Shown one piece after another: positions 39,728 through 48,406 of a DNA stretch of 59,731 nucleotides (position 1 is its first letter; every line of letters begins with the position of its first letter). Below the pieces are notes generated by a model. The model saw only the letters and a program-made list of their open reading frames with translations. It had not been told where the DNA came from and searched no databases. The stretch is from an uncultured Roseiflexaceae bacterium. GTDB lineage: Bacteria; Chloroflexota; Chloroflexia; Chloroflexales; Roseiflexaceae. The position numbers and the translations under genes were made by a program. Location: NCBI GenBank assembly GCA_937988885.1, contig CALKHR010000155.1:1-59731 (forward strand), given 5' to 3'.

Positions 39728-40879
39728 TCATTTCACTTTCACTCCAGCCTGTAATCCAGTTCCGGCATTGGCAGAAGCGCCAAAACTCGCATTTGCGCTG
39801 GCTCCGGCTCCTGCGCTCGCTCCGGCATTGGCAGAAGCGCCAAAACTTGCGCCTGCGCTGGCACCCGCCGTCGCCCCCGCATTCGCTCCGGCTCCGGCAC
39901 TGGCGGAAGCGCCGAAACCCGCGCCCGCCGATGCCCCGAAACCGGCTCCAGCACTGGCACCCGCACTCGCTCCCGCGTTTGCAGATGCGCCAAAGCCCGC
40001 TCCGGCGCTGGCACTTGCCCCAAACCCGACACCCGCGCCCAATCCTGCGCTCAGTCCCACGCTCGCGCCCGCGGATGCACCAAACCCCGCACTCGCTCCA
40101 GCGCTTGCGGATGCGCCAAACCCCGCACTCGCCCCCGCACTGGCCGATGCTCCGGCGCTCAAGTTCACCCGCGCCCCCGCCGCAAGCCGCAGCGGATCGT
40201 TGATGTTGTTCGCGGCGGCGATCTGCTTCCAATCGCTCGTTTGGCCGTTGCGGGCCGCCAAATCCTGCACACTCTCGCCAGGACGGGCCTCGCTGATCGG
40301 CTGCTGCCCGTTGGTGCCTGGCGCGCCTGGCGCAACCCCAGCGGAAGCGCCGCCAGCGCTCTTGACCTTGGCGAACGTGAAGGCGATGTCGTCGCGCGAC
40401 ATTTTGAGCGAGATCGTGGCCCGCAGCGGCACACCCTCCTCCGAGAAATAGTCGAGCGTCTCATCGATCTGGTCGATCACGCCCTCGAAGATGAAGCTGC
40501 CCCACTCGAAGCGAGCGAGCGGCGGCGCGTGGCGGTTCATCGGGTCGTTCTCCTGCGCCTTCGGCACGATGAACTTGGCCAACTTTTCGGTGATGCGCCG
40601 CACATCGCTGTTGCGGGCCGCCCCTTTGCGCTCGATGGTGGTGTCGAACAACAACTCCACCTGCAAGCTCGATGTGCCGCTGCCCACGAACTGCTTGCCG
40701 GAGCCGCCGCCGGGCTGGTTGCCGCCCTGATTGTTGCTGTTGATCGAGACTTTGAGCGTCTGTGGGTTGAAATGCGCCTCGATCCCCGCGCCATCGGCGG
40801 TAGCGGGCACTTCGCTGCCCTCCTGCCGCTGCGGGATGTACGCTTTGATCTCGACTAATCGTGCCTTTGCGAGTGCCAT
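39728..40879 (-). CDS. LysM-domain baseplate protein with Ala/Ser/Gly-rich tail
   Basis: 383-aa protein. Residues 1-185 correspond to the eCIS Afp7/T4 gp53-like core (KARLVEIKAYIPQRQ, VELLFDTTIERKGAARNSDV, FEWGSFIFEGVIDQIDETLD). Residues about 195-240 are a LysM motif (ARPGESVQDLAARNGQTSDW, AAANNINDPLRLAAGARVNL). Residues about 241-383 consist almost wholly of Ala, Gly, Ser and occasional Phe/Asn (repeats of GASAGFGAS and similar), an extension not expected in this family. AGGAGAGGGTG ribosome site. LysM links this protein to the tube/hub junction in related particles rather than to peptidoglycan. Confidence 0.88.
   Translation of the reverse strand: MALAKARLVEIKAYIPQRQEGSEVPATADGAGIEAHFNPQTLKVSINSNNQGGNQPGGGSGKQFVGSGTSSLQVELLFDTTIERKGAARNSDVRRITEKLAKFIVPKAQENDPMNRHAPPLARFEWGSFIFEGVIDQIDETLDYFSEEGVPLRATISLKMSRDDIAFTFAKVKSAGGASAGVAPGAPGTNGQQPISEARPGESVQDLAARNGQTSDWKQIAAANNINDPLRLAAGARVNLSAGASASAGASAGFGASASAGASAGFGASAGASVGLSAGLGAGVGFGASASAGAGFGASANAGASAGASAGAGFGASAGAGFGASASAGAGANAGATAGASAGASFGASANAGASAGAGASANASFGASANAGTGLQAGVKVK
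39737..40160 (-). repeat. Ala/Ser/Gly-coding degenerate tandem repeats
   Basis: More than 400 bases of short imperfect repeats encode units such as GASAxAGAS and GxGASA at the end of the LysM gene. Period is not fixed. The bias generates long false reading frames on the other strand. Confidence 0.85.
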
Positions 40880-40893
40880 CACCCTCTCCTGCG

Positions 40894-41367
40894 CTATGCT
40901 GGCTGAACGGTGAACGAACTGTAGGCGATCTGCAGTTCCTCGATCGCGATGCTGCCCTCTTTGGCGTTGAGCGCCGCCGCTTTCAGCTTGATCGGCAGGC
41001 AGTCGGTGAGCGAGAAGCGCAGCACAGGTGTCATATCCGCGCCTTTCATCAGCACCACGCCCTGCGCCAGCAGCCCTCGCTGATTGTTGCCAGCCGCTAG
41101 CCGAAACCAATTCCACAGATCCAAGTTGCTGGTCATGCCGCGCTTCAGCGTGAGGTTGCCGTAGCTGACCGGGCCGACCAAATGGATCTGTTGCAGGTTA
41201 TTGCCGCCTTCGCTCACCTTCTTCGGCTCCATGCTCATCTCCAGCCCATCGCACTCAGCAAATTCGCCATTGCAGAGCTGGCTGGCGAGTCCCATGCCCG
41301 CCGCATTCGGCACGATCAACTGGATCTCGAAGTTGAAGGCGATAAATGGCAATGTTTCGTTGGCCAT
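40894..41367 (-). CDS. inner tube protein 2 (gp19-like)
   Basis: 157-aa T4 gp19-type tube protein. Key blocks: FNFEIQLI at the start, CDGLEMSMEPKKVSEGGNN, GNLTLKRGMTSNLDLWNWF, and the terminal strand IAIEELQIAYSSFTV. The basic subunit is a beta-barrel that stacks as hexamers. It differs clearly from tube 1 and probably makes the tube initiator layer next to the LysM protein, as in related systems that use two or three tube paralogues. GAGGGA ribosome site. Confidence 0.93.
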   Translation of the reverse strand: MANETLPFIAFNFEIQLIVPNAAGMGLASQLCNGEFAECDGLEMSMEPKKVSEGGNNLQQIHLVGPVSYGNLTLKRGMTSNLDLWNWFRLAAGNNQRGLLAQGVVLMKGADMTPVLRFSLTDCLPIKLKAAALNAKEGSIAIEELQIAYSSFTVQPA

Positions 41368-41377
41368 ACGTCCCTCG

Positions 41378-44266
41378 TTAACGGCTCTCGGCGGCTTGCA
41401 ACTGTCCGTTGGCGTTGGTGAGCACCACGCTGATAAACTCGGTGGGCTGGCTCGGCGCGATCTGGATCTCGGCGATGAAGCGGCCTTGATCAATGCTCTG
41501 CGGCGTGTTGACGTTCGGCCCGGTATCGACGCGGTAGGCTTGCTCGGGCGTGCTCCCCGCGAACGCACCACGCTCGTACATGCCCTGCAGCATGCGGTTG
41601 AGCAGCGCGCGCGCACCCTCGCGGAACTGCTCGTGATTGCTGAGAAAGACGAAATCCATGCCTAGGTTCAGCGCCGCCTTGCGCAGCAGAATCAGCAGCC
41701 GCCGCACTGAGATCTGCAACAGCGAACGTTCATCGCTGAGCGTGTGGGCGCTCATCGCCCGAAAATCGCGGGCCTCCTGTTGCAGCACATTGAACTGCAG
41801 CGCGAACAACTCGGCCCAATCGTCGTTGGTGAGCTTGGGGATCAGCCCCAGCACGCCGCTGAACGGCTGATTAGCAGGAGCGACCCAGACACCCCGCTCG
41901 CGCTCGCGTGTGGCGATGATGCCCGCCACCGCGCCCTCGGGGCTGTGCGCCCGCATGCGACCCGGTGCGCTCGGTGCCGAAACCTGCAACCAGGGATGAA
42001 ACACCGCCGCGTAGCTCAGGTCGGCTGTGGCGCTCGTGTCGCTACCCACCAACCTGCGGATCGGCAAGCCGAGCGCGGCCCGCAACGCCTGTTGCCAGGC
42101 GATGCACTCGCGGCGGGTGAAGTGCATCGGCAGCGCCAGCAGTGCGAGCGCATCCTGCCGCGCTTGGCAGATCGTGAGCAGCACGCGCTGGATGTCGAGC
42201 AACGGCGCGCTTGTGAGATCGTAGGCGTTCGTCGGCAGCAACGGCGGCAGATCCGGCGTGGTGGCGGGCGCAAGGTAGGTAAAGCCATCGGCTAGGCTGC
42301 CGTCGCCGCCCTGTGCGAGAATCCGCACATCGACGGCCTCGGGTGCGACGCCAGCGGGGAGCGTACAGAGCAACTGTGTATCGCCAATGACGACGATGTT
42401 GCTAGCGGGGCGACCGCCGAAAAATACGCGCAGTTCGCCCTGCTGCTCGAAGTTCGCGCCGTTGATCGCGACGGTGATGCCCCCGTCCAGCGGCCCGTGC
42501 GACGGCGAGACGCTGAGTAGGATCGGCGCTCGCTCGCAATCGATGAATGGCCCCAGGCGCTCGGCGCACGGTTGCTCCACGGCCACAGGCGGCGCGAGAT
42601 GCAGGTCGGGCAAGGGCGCAGGCTCGGGCGTGCCCCAAGGCCGATGATTGGCATCCGGCGCGGCGATCAGCGCCACCTCCTCGATCACCAACAGGCTGTG
42701 CAAGCCCAACAGCCGCAACTCCTGCACATCGTAGCGTTCGCGGGCGGTGCTCATCAGTGTGGATGGCACCTGCAGCGGGCGCAGGTGCGGATCGAAAAAC
42801 GTTTCGGCCTCGAACTGCGTCAGGCCATCGCTGCCCGCTTGGGCAGGCCCGCGCAGATCGTCGTTGGTGAGCACGCTCGGCATCCCAATCGGTAGAAAGA
42901 GGTGATCGGCCAGCAGTGCGTCGATGGGCGCAAGCAGTGCGGCCAGCGCGACTCGATCGAGTTCGCCTAGTGGTCGTCGCCCTGCCGCTAGTTCGCGGAA
43001 CTGCGCGGTTGCCATTTGATCCGGGGTGGGTGTCGGTCGTAACTGCGATTCGCGTACGGTGCCGCTGCCCTGATCGCTGACGAGCCAGCGCCGCTCGTTG
43101 CTGCTCTCATCGGGCGCGCCGAACAGGCTGCTACCGCGCAGCACCATATCGCCCCAGAAGCGTGGGTGACCCGCGCCCAAGCCGAGATCGCCGAGCAGAG
43201 GCCGCAGCGCTGTGTCGAGCCGTAGTTGCAGCCCCAAACGCAGCCGTTCGATCGAATGCAGTTGGTCGAGCGGCGAGTCGCTCGGCAATTCCGTGGGAGT
43301 CACGGTGAGCAACTCGCTCCCTCGTAGCTCGAACAGTTCTTCGGGCGGCGATTCGTTCACGCTCTGCTTGCGCACTGTCTGCACGCCGAACAGGTATCGC
43401 CCGTTCGGTAGCATCAACTCGATCAGGTCGCCGCGCATCAGCGTGGTTGCCGGGTTAGCGACCACCAAACTCAACTCAGTCCCGTCGGGCTGCAGCGGCC
43501 CCGCCAGTGTCAGTTCGATCGGCGCGCCTAGTCCCAGCAGGCGGGCGCTGCTCGGCACGCTCGCCAAGATGTCGAGGCCGCTCAGGATCTGCCAGACGCC
43601 GTCCAGTTCGAGCGTGGTGGTGGCCAGCGGATTGGCGGGCCGCACAATGTCGCTGATCGGCACCAGGTAGGTGCTGCCATCGGTGTAGCGCAGTCGCAGC
43701 AGGTCGCCACGGCGGAGTGCGGCGGGCGCGCTATCCGTGTCCCAAATCAGAGTTTGCCCATCCAGCGCGCTGAAGCGCTTGATCGGCAGCGGCGTGGCTT
43801 CGAGATGGGCTGCTAGCGCTAGGCGCTCGGCCCAGCGGCCCGGGCTTGCTGCGTCGATCTGGGCGGCGTTGGCCGAGAGATCGAGCGGATCGAGCATGGC
43901 AAGCCCAGGGATGGTGTAGCGTGCCGAGGTGGCCGGAGGGCTGCCGCTCGCTGCTGCGGGGCGCGTGGCAACCCGCACGGCGTAGCAGCGCCGACCACCG
44001 TTGGTGAAGAAATCGGCGATCGCGCTGGCGAGCTGCGCAACGACCACGCCCTCGCCCGTATCGCGAGCAAGCGGCAACTCGCCGCCAAAGATCGCCGCGA
44101 ACGCCTCCATATCCTCCAGCATCACGGGCAGGTCGAGCGGCCCGCGCTCCGCGAAGCCGACGAACGCGGCGACGTCGAGCGGTGGTAGCTCTGTGATGCT
44201 CGGCGTGGTGCGCGACGGGAAAAACACCCCGGGCAGACGCGGAGTTATGGCACGGTTCGTAATCAC
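41378..44266 (-). CDS. very large sheath protein 2 with IPT/TIG insert
   Basis: 962-aa sheath protein, roughly half as long again as sheath 1. The N-terminus is canonical: PRLPGVFFPSRTTPSITELP then VAAFVGFAERGPLDLPV, and AIADFFTNGGRRCYAVRVA. A long insertion follows; about 580-665 it contains an IPT/TIG domain (LLSVSPSHGPLDGGITVAIN). The C-terminus returns to the sheath core: SVRRLLILLRKAALNLGMDF, ARALLNRMLQGMYERGAFAG, and the last strand EFISVVLTNANGQLQ. The start is GTG, overlapping the tube-1 stop as GTGA. Residues upstream of it in the open frame are coincidental. It probably occupies a special layer (base or cap) of the sheath. Confidence 0.9.
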   Translation of the reverse strand: MITNRAITPRLPGVFFPSRTTPSITELPPLDVAAFVGFAERGPLDLPVMLEDMEAFAAIFGGELPLARDTGEGVVVAQLASAIADFFTNGGRRCYAVRVATRPAAASGSPPATSARYTIPGLAMLDPLDLSANAAQIDAASPGRWAERLALAAHLEATPLPIKRFSALDGQTLIWDTDSAPAALRRGDLLRLRYTDGSTYLVPISDIVRPANPLATTTLELDGVWQILSGLDILASVPSSARLLGLGAPIELTLAGPLQPDGTELSLVVANPATTLMRGDLIELMLPNGRYLFGVQTVRKQSVNESPPEELFELRGSELLTVTPTELPSDSPLDQLHSIERLRLGLQLRLDTALRPLLGDLGLGAGHPRFWGDMVLRGSSLFGAPDESSNERRWLVSDQGSGTVRESQLRPTPTPDQMATAQFRELAAGRRPLGELDRVALAALLAPIDALLADHLFLPIGMPSVLTNDDLRGPAQAGSDGLTQFEAETFFDPHLRPLQVPSTLMSTARERYDVQELRLLGLHSLLVIEEVALIAAPDANHRPWGTPEPAPLPDLHLAPPVAVEQPCAERLGPFIDCERAPILLSVSPSHGPLDGGITVAINGANFEQQGELRVFFGGRPASNIVVIGDTQLLCTLPAGVAPEAVDVRILAQGGDGSLADGFTYLAPATTPDLPPLLPTNAYDLTSAPLLDIQRVLLTICQARQDALALLALPMHFTRRECIAWQQALRAALGLPIRRLVGSDTSATADLSYAAVFHPWLQVSAPSAPGRMRAHSPEGAVAGIIATRERERGVWVAPANQPFSGVLGLIPKLTNDDWAELFALQFNVLQQEARDFRAMSAHTLSDERSLLQISVRRLLILLRKAALNLGMDFVFLSNHEQFREGARALLNRMLQGMYERGAFAGSTPEQAYRVDTGPNVNTPQSIDQGRFIAEIQIAPSQPTEFISVVLTNANGQLQAAESR

Positions 44267-44727
44267 TCGACTTCCAGTTTCGTGTATGAAAGCGTCAATT
44301 CTTCCATCGCCACATCGGTGCCGGTCTTGGCGTTGAACGTCGGCGCGGTGTATTTCATCGGCACCGCGTCGAAGAGCCGCCACGTCATCACCGGCCCAGT
44401 GCGGGCCTCGTCCATCAGCTCCACCGTGACGGTGGTGCGCACATTCTGCGCGCCGTCGCTGGTGGCCTTGATCCAGTCGAAGAAGTCCTTCACACCGATC
44501 ACGCCGCGCTTGAAGGTGGCATCGCTGGTTTTGCGCAGCCCGATCATCTTGCGCACATGGTTCTGCTTCTCGTTGCCGTTGCGGTACTCGGCGATCGCGA
44601 CCTCGGTGCCCAAGCCGCTCACCTCTTGGAAGCCCGCCACGATCGAGTCGGGGTTGCCGCCGCCGATCCGGTCGATGGTGACGCGGAAGTTGAACGCACC
44701 GTAGGGATTGTCTCGTTGAACTGGCAT
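44263..44727 (-). CDS. inner tube protein 1 (gp19-like, major)
   Basis: 154-aa tube protein. It starts DNPYGAFNFRVTID, has AGFQEVSGLGTEVAIAEYRN, the GLRKTSDATFKRGVIGVKDF block and the end AMEELTLSYTKLEVE. These are the standard signatures of the contractile-tail tube family. AGGAGG ribosome site. Its position directly after sheath 1 suggests that the two are the major structural pair made in bulk. Confidence 0.95.
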   Translation of the reverse strand: MPVQRDNPYGAFNFRVTIDRIGGGNPDSIVAGFQEVSGLGTEVAIAEYRNGNEKQNHVRKMIGLRKTSDATFKRGVIGVKDFFDWIKATSDGAQNVRTTVTVELMDEARTGPVMTWRLFDAVPMKYTAPTFNAKTGTDVAMEELTLSYTKLEVE

Positions 44728-44738
44728 AGCTCCTCCTG

Positions 44739-46613
44739 TTAGGCTCGCGAGTCAGCGGTCATCTGGCCGATGCGGAAGATCACGAACTCGGCGGGCTTGA
44801 CGACTGCGACGCCGACCAAACAGACCAAACGCCCATTGTCTAGGTCGTTCTGTGTCATCGTGGTGCGGTCGCAGCGCACAAAGAAGGCTTGATCAGGCTT
44901 GAGGCCGAGCAGCGCGCCGTTCTTCCATTCGTTGAACAAGAAGTCCTCGACGGTGCGGCGCACGTTGGCCCACAGCGCGTCGCCGTTGTTCTCGAACACG
45001 GCCCACTGCGTGCCCCGATCGATCGAGTGCTCCAAATAGGCGAAGTAGCGCCGCACGCTGATGTACTTCCACTCGGGATCGCTGCTGATAGTGCGCGCGC
45101 CCCAGAGCCGCAGCCCGCGCCCCTCGAACGAGCGGAAGCAGTTGATGCCCAGCGGGTTGAGGATGTCTTGCTGCGCTTTATTCAGCAAGCGCTCGAAGCC
45201 CACCGCACCAAAGACCACTTCGTTCGCAGGAGCCTTCACCACGCCGTGCAGCACGTCGGTGCGGGCGTAGATGCCCGCCACAAAGCCGCTCGGCGGCACA
45301 GCGATCTCGCGGCGACCCTCGGGATCGAGCGGGTCGAGCACGATGATCCAGGGATAGTAGAAGGCGGCGTGTGTGGAATCGAGCTTGCCGCGTGTATCGC
45401 GTACTTCGGAGAGGATTTGGCCGGGCAGCGAATCGAGCACCGCCACGCGGTAGCGCATGCGCAACTGGCAGTGCACAATCAGCGCGTTGCTGATCGCCAT
45501 CGCCTGTGTGCTGTCAACCGTCGAGCCGGGCGCGGCCACAATCGAGATCTCCTCGATATCCTCGAAGGTGAACAGGCCGCTCTTTTCGTCGCCCTCGTCA
45601 TCGCCGATGTAGTTGGCGGGTGTCGGGCGCAAGCCATCATCGCCACCAGTGAGTTGATAGGCCCGCTCCAAGGTGCTGAGGCTGGGGCGCTGGCCCGCTG
45701 GCGAGAGCGCCAGCAGTTCATCGCGGGTGGCGAGTTGCAGGCCCAGATTGTCGAGCACATCGGGGCCGAGCAGCAGATCGACGATCTCCGCGCCCGAGGT
45801 GAGTGCAGTGGTGATCGCAAACGGGATGGTGAGGTGCAGGCTGCGCGATGTTGTGATCTCCTGAAAGATCTCGGTGAGCGCGTTGCGCTGTCCGGGAGTT
45901 GGTGCAAGTTCGTCCCACACCTGTTCGTCCTCGAAACGACCCTCGCGCCGCACTCGCACGCTCAGCGTGAGGCGGTGTACGCGGTCCTGGGCAGTGTCGA
46001 GGATGCTCACCGCCGTTTGCGAGCTGCCATCGAGCGGAGCTAACGCAAGCCCATCGCCATCGGCAACCACATCGTACAGCCCTTCGGCCAGGCTGCCGCT
46101 CGATTTCACGAATACGACATCGCCTGCACGCACGCCGCTGAGGATGTTGCCGACCGCGCTCGCCACCAAGCTGTTGGCCGAGGTGCGCGCGGCGAACACA
46201 ATCGTCATGTTGCCTGCCGAGCCAGGGAAGCGCGCACGCAGCGTCGCTTCGCCCGGGGAGCCGAGCACGAACGAAGCCTTGCCAGTGTGTTCGTCGGCCT
46301 TCTCGCCGGGCGCGGGGTTCGGCTGATAGACGCGGGTGACGTACAGCTTGCTGCCGCCATTGTCGAAGAAGGCGCGCACCGCGTGGGCCATGTAGTTGAT
46401 CGATGATTCCTCACCCTCGAAGGTGAGATTGTCGATCCCGGCGTAGATACGGACGAAGTCGGCGAAGCTGGTGAGCAACTCCGGCTCCCCTTCGGTTGGC
46501 CCGAAGCGCGTCGGCCCGATGAACCCGGCGACGCTGGTACTTACGCCCTCGATCGATTTGGCGCGAAAGCTCACTTCCTCGACATAAACTCCGGGTGCCA
46601 TATACTCGGGCAT
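44739..46613 (-). CDS. tail sheath protein 1 (major)
   Basis: 624-aa sheath protein. MAPGVYVEEVSFRAKSIEGV and TSVAGFIGPTRFGP form the canonical N-terminus; AVRAFFDNGGSKLYVTRVY follows. The C-terminal part has INCFRSFEGRGLRLWGARTI, WKYISVRRYFAYLEHSID, FENNGDALWANVRRTVEDFL and TQNDLDNGRLVCLVGVAVVK, which carry the extended arm strands that connect subunits. Residues about 130-330 form the variable outer domain. AGGGAG ribosome site. It would polymerise around the tube and contract on firing. Confidence 0.96.
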   Translation of the reverse strand: MPEYMAPGVYVEEVSFRAKSIEGVSTSVAGFIGPTRFGPTEGEPELLTSFADFVRIYAGIDNLTFEGEESSINYMAHAVRAFFDNGGSKLYVTRVYQPNPAPGEKADEHTGKASFVLGSPGEATLRARFPGSAGNMTIVFAARTSANSLVASAVGNILSGVRAGDVVFVKSSGSLAEGLYDVVADGDGLALAPLDGSSQTAVSILDTAQDRVHRLTLSVRVRREGRFEDEQVWDELAPTPGQRNALTEIFQEITTSRSLHLTIPFAITTALTSGAEIVDLLLGPDVLDNLGLQLATRDELLALSPAGQRPSLSTLERAYQLTGGDDGLRPTPANYIGDDEGDEKSGLFTFEDIEEISIVAAPGSTVDSTQAMAISNALIVHCQLRMRYRVAVLDSLPGQILSEVRDTRGKLDSTHAAFYYPWIIVLDPLDPEGRREIAVPPSGFVAGIYARTDVLHGVVKAPANEVVFGAVGFERLLNKAQQDILNPLGINCFRSFEGRGLRLWGARTISSDPEWKYISVRRYFAYLEHSIDRGTQWAVFENNGDALWANVRRTVEDFLFNEWKNGALLGLKPDQAFFVRCDRTTMTQNDLDNGRLVCLVGVAVVKPAEFVIFRIGQMTADSRA

Positions 46614-46665
46614 AGGTGTTCTCCCTGTGTGGTTATGGCCGATTTTGGCTGCCTGAAGCCGACTA

Positions 46666-47520
46666 TCAGCCTACAAGCAGGTGCGCACGCGGCGCGCTAG
46701 CGAGCACAAACTCGCTGCCAAACTCCAGGTCGGTTGCGAGCGCCAGAACGGGAGGTGCAGCGACGGTCGGACGAATCGGGGCGATGTTCTGGGCGAAGAT
46801 GCTGGACAATTCTGGGATGGCGTTGCCGGGCGGCACAACGCGGGCGGATGGCTGGTAGCGCACGCGAATGGTGAGCGGCCAACGTTGCGGCTGATTCGCC
46901 TCCGATGCTGGGCGCGGCGGCGAGGTCGGCGGGGTCGCTCCGAACGGTGGATACGCGAACATCGCGGCGACCACACCCTGCGCATTGGCCACGCCGTACC
47001 ACGTGGAGCCTGCGCCCTCGACTTCAAGTAGAGCGTGGGCGGCTGGTGCGCCGCCGATCTCCACCAATTCGGCCCGAATGACGGCGAGTCCAAGTGTGGG
47101 CCGCGTTGGTGCAGAAAAGAGGAAGAAGCCGGGTGGCCGCTGATCGGGGCTAGCCAGTGTGGCGGTCGGATAGATGCCCCGATACGGCAGATCGACGCGG
47201 AATACCACGGGCACAAAGCGCCCGGCGAGGTCGCGCACCTCCACCACGAAGCGTCGGCTGAGCGGCGGGCTGTTGAGCGTGTCGCCGTCGATGCTGTGTT
47301 CAACGCTGGCGAGGCCCGGCAACCCCTGCAAGCTGTAGACGCCAGCGCGGGTGGGGCGGCCACGGCGGCGCAGGTGCGGCGCATCCTCCGGCCATGCCTC
47401 AAGCTGAAGCCCCTGTTCAACAGTGACCGCGCGCGCCGTGTCCCAAAAGCGCACACCAAACGGCGTGAAGATATGTTGGCGCTCCAGCGGCGCAAGATCG
47501 CGGTCGTACAGTGTGCTCAT
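46666..47520 (-). CDS. unknown eCIS-associated beta-rich protein
   Basis: 284-aa protein with no recognised domain. It begins STLYDRDLAPLERQHIFTPF. The middle looks like a carboxypeptidase-regulatory or beta-sandwich module (LPYRGIYPTATLASPDQRPP, AELVEIGGAPAAHALLEVEG, YGVANAQGVVAAMFAYPPFG). A Pro-rich linker and a short C-terminal domain follow. The start overlaps the end of the DUF4255 gene as ATGA, so its product is made in step with the cap protein. Proteins with this position exist in other injection clusters; a capping or sheath-end role is possible. Confidence 0.7.
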   Translation of the reverse strand: MSTLYDRDLAPLERQHIFTPFGVRFWDTARAVTVEQGLQLEAWPEDAPHLRRRGRPTRAGVYSLQGLPGLASVEHSIDGDTLNSPPLSRRFVVEVRDLAGRFVPVVFRVDLPYRGIYPTATLASPDQRPPGFFLFSAPTRPTLGLAVIRAELVEIGGAPAAHALLEVEGAGSTWYGVANAQGVVAAMFAYPPFGATPPTSPPRPASEANQPQRWPLTIRVRYQPSARVVPPGNAIPELSSIFAQNIAPIRPTVAAPPVLALATDLEFGSEFVLASAPRAHLLVG

Positions 47521-48110
47521 GTTCGCCCCAACCGTTGGTAATCGAAAATACGCTCCTGCACAGGCCCAGCGCTTTCGATCTGCCGATCGCTCTCGATCCG
47601 TACACCGCGAGCGATGTAGGGCACCGAGATTTGGTAACTGTTCGAGCCGATCACCTCCCAGATCCGAAACAGCGTCTCGGTATCGATCTCGGCGACGGCC
47701 AACTCCACCGTCTCGTCGGGCGCGAAGATATCGAGCCCGCCGTGGTTGAGCAATCCAGCGGGGAGGCTGGGCGTATCCTCAAGCACGCGCATCATCCAGC
47801 CGGCAATACTGTGCTGAAGCGACGCATCGCGGCCCCAAGCGGTGATCAGAAAGTGCAGGTCGAGCGGCAACGGCGAACGGAAGCGCCGACCATCCGGGCC
47901 GATGCGTCCTGGTGGGGTGCGCTGCACTGTGTTGACATAAATGCGGTACAGGAACACCGAAACCCCCGCCTCCATAGGCGTCGCGAAATCGCTCGCCATA
48001 TAGACGCGGAATTCGAGCGGGTTCAGGTTGAAATCCTCCGAGTTGTAGCGGCTCGCGAGGATGTGGATGATCGAATCGGACACAGCCGAAACCGCACGAA
48101 AGGTTGCCAT
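47517..48110 (-). CDS. DUF4255/Pvc16-like tube-cap protein
   Basis: 197-aa protein with the DUF4255 pattern: FRAVSAVSDSIIHILASRYN at the N-terminus, MEAGVSVFLYRIYVN, LPLDLHFLITAWGRDASLQH, IAGWMMRVLEDTPSLPAGLL and LFRIWEVIGSNSYQISVPYI. The family includes the cap (terminator) of eCIS particles, which stops tube growth. The ATG overlaps the upstream stop as TAATG. Frames extending further upstream belong to the 98-aa gene region and were not used. Confidence 0.9.
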   Translation of the reverse strand: MATFRAVSAVSDSIIHILASRYNSEDFNLNPLEFRVYMASDFATPMEAGVSVFLYRIYVNTVQRTPPGRIGPDGRRFRSPLPLDLHFLITAWGRDASLQHSIAGWMMRVLEDTPSLPAGLLNHGGLDIFAPDETVELAVAEIDTETLFRIWEVIGSNSYQISVPYIARGVRIESDRQIESAGPVQERIFDYQRLGRT

Positions 48111-48406
48111 TATGCGTCCCTCTGATTTCGCGTCTTGTTGCTGGACTGTTTGCCACGCCGCCGAGGCTTCCGGCGGGTCGTGAGCAGCCAAAATACCCAG
48201 AACGTCCAACCGAGTTTGATATTCATCTGCGTCAAGTACGGCGCGATAAAGACGATAATCTCGCTGAACTCGCGGATCGAGCGTTGTGCGTTGTCGGGCA
48301 CATGCGAGATCTGCCCGCGCCACGTGTATGCGTTGCCCTTCCTGCTACTACGCTCGCGCCATACTTTCACAATGAAAGAGTGTGTGTACCAGTCGATAGA
48401 TTCCAT
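48110..48406 (-). CDS. small protein at the head of the eCIS operon
   Basis: 98-aa protein, MESIDWYTHSFIVKVWRERS at the start, then a WRGQISHVPDNAQRS block. A hydrophobic stretch (about 50-76, FSEIIVFIAPYLTQMNIKL and WTFWVFWLL) could be one membrane helix, and the tail is strongly basic (RRKPRRRGKQSSNK). Its TAA overlaps the next ATG, supporting real translation. I cannot assign a function. As the first gene it marks the likely transcription start of the array; a membrane adaptor is one possibility. Confidence 0.72.
   Translation of the reverse strand: MESIDWYTHSFIVKVWRERSSRKGNAYTWRGQISHVPDNAQRSIREFSEIIVFIAPYLTQMNIKLGWTFWVFWLLTTRRKPRRRGKQSSNKTRNQRDA

Larger units (their letters stand above)
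12333..48406 (-). other. extracellular contractile injection system (eCIS) gene cluster with cargo module
   Basis: About 36 kb of tightly packed minus-strand genes encode two sheaths, two tubes, a LysM baseplate protein, a DUF5908-like protein, gpD-like hub, gp5-like spike, gp25, baseplate J, a gpI-like tail protein, fibres, an AAA+ ATPase, a DUF4255 cap protein and a DUF4157 toxin. There is no capsid, portal, terminase, integrase or lysis gene, which argues against a prophage, and no TssJLM/ClpV, which argues against a type VI system. Gaps are mostly under 25 bases or negative, suggesting one or few transcripts starting near 48406. Confidence 0.9.

Noticed and set aside
39684..40451. Plus-strand frame of Ala/Pro repeats opposite the LysM gene
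   Set aside because: It is the mirror of the Ala/Ser/Gly repeat codons. The minus strand has conserved baseplate and LysM motifs.
12333..48406. Prophage or type VI secretion system
   Set aside because: No capsid, portal, terminase, integrase or lysis genes, and no TssJ/L/M or ClpV. DUF4255, DUF5908-like, DUF4157 and AAA+ genes indicate an eCIS.
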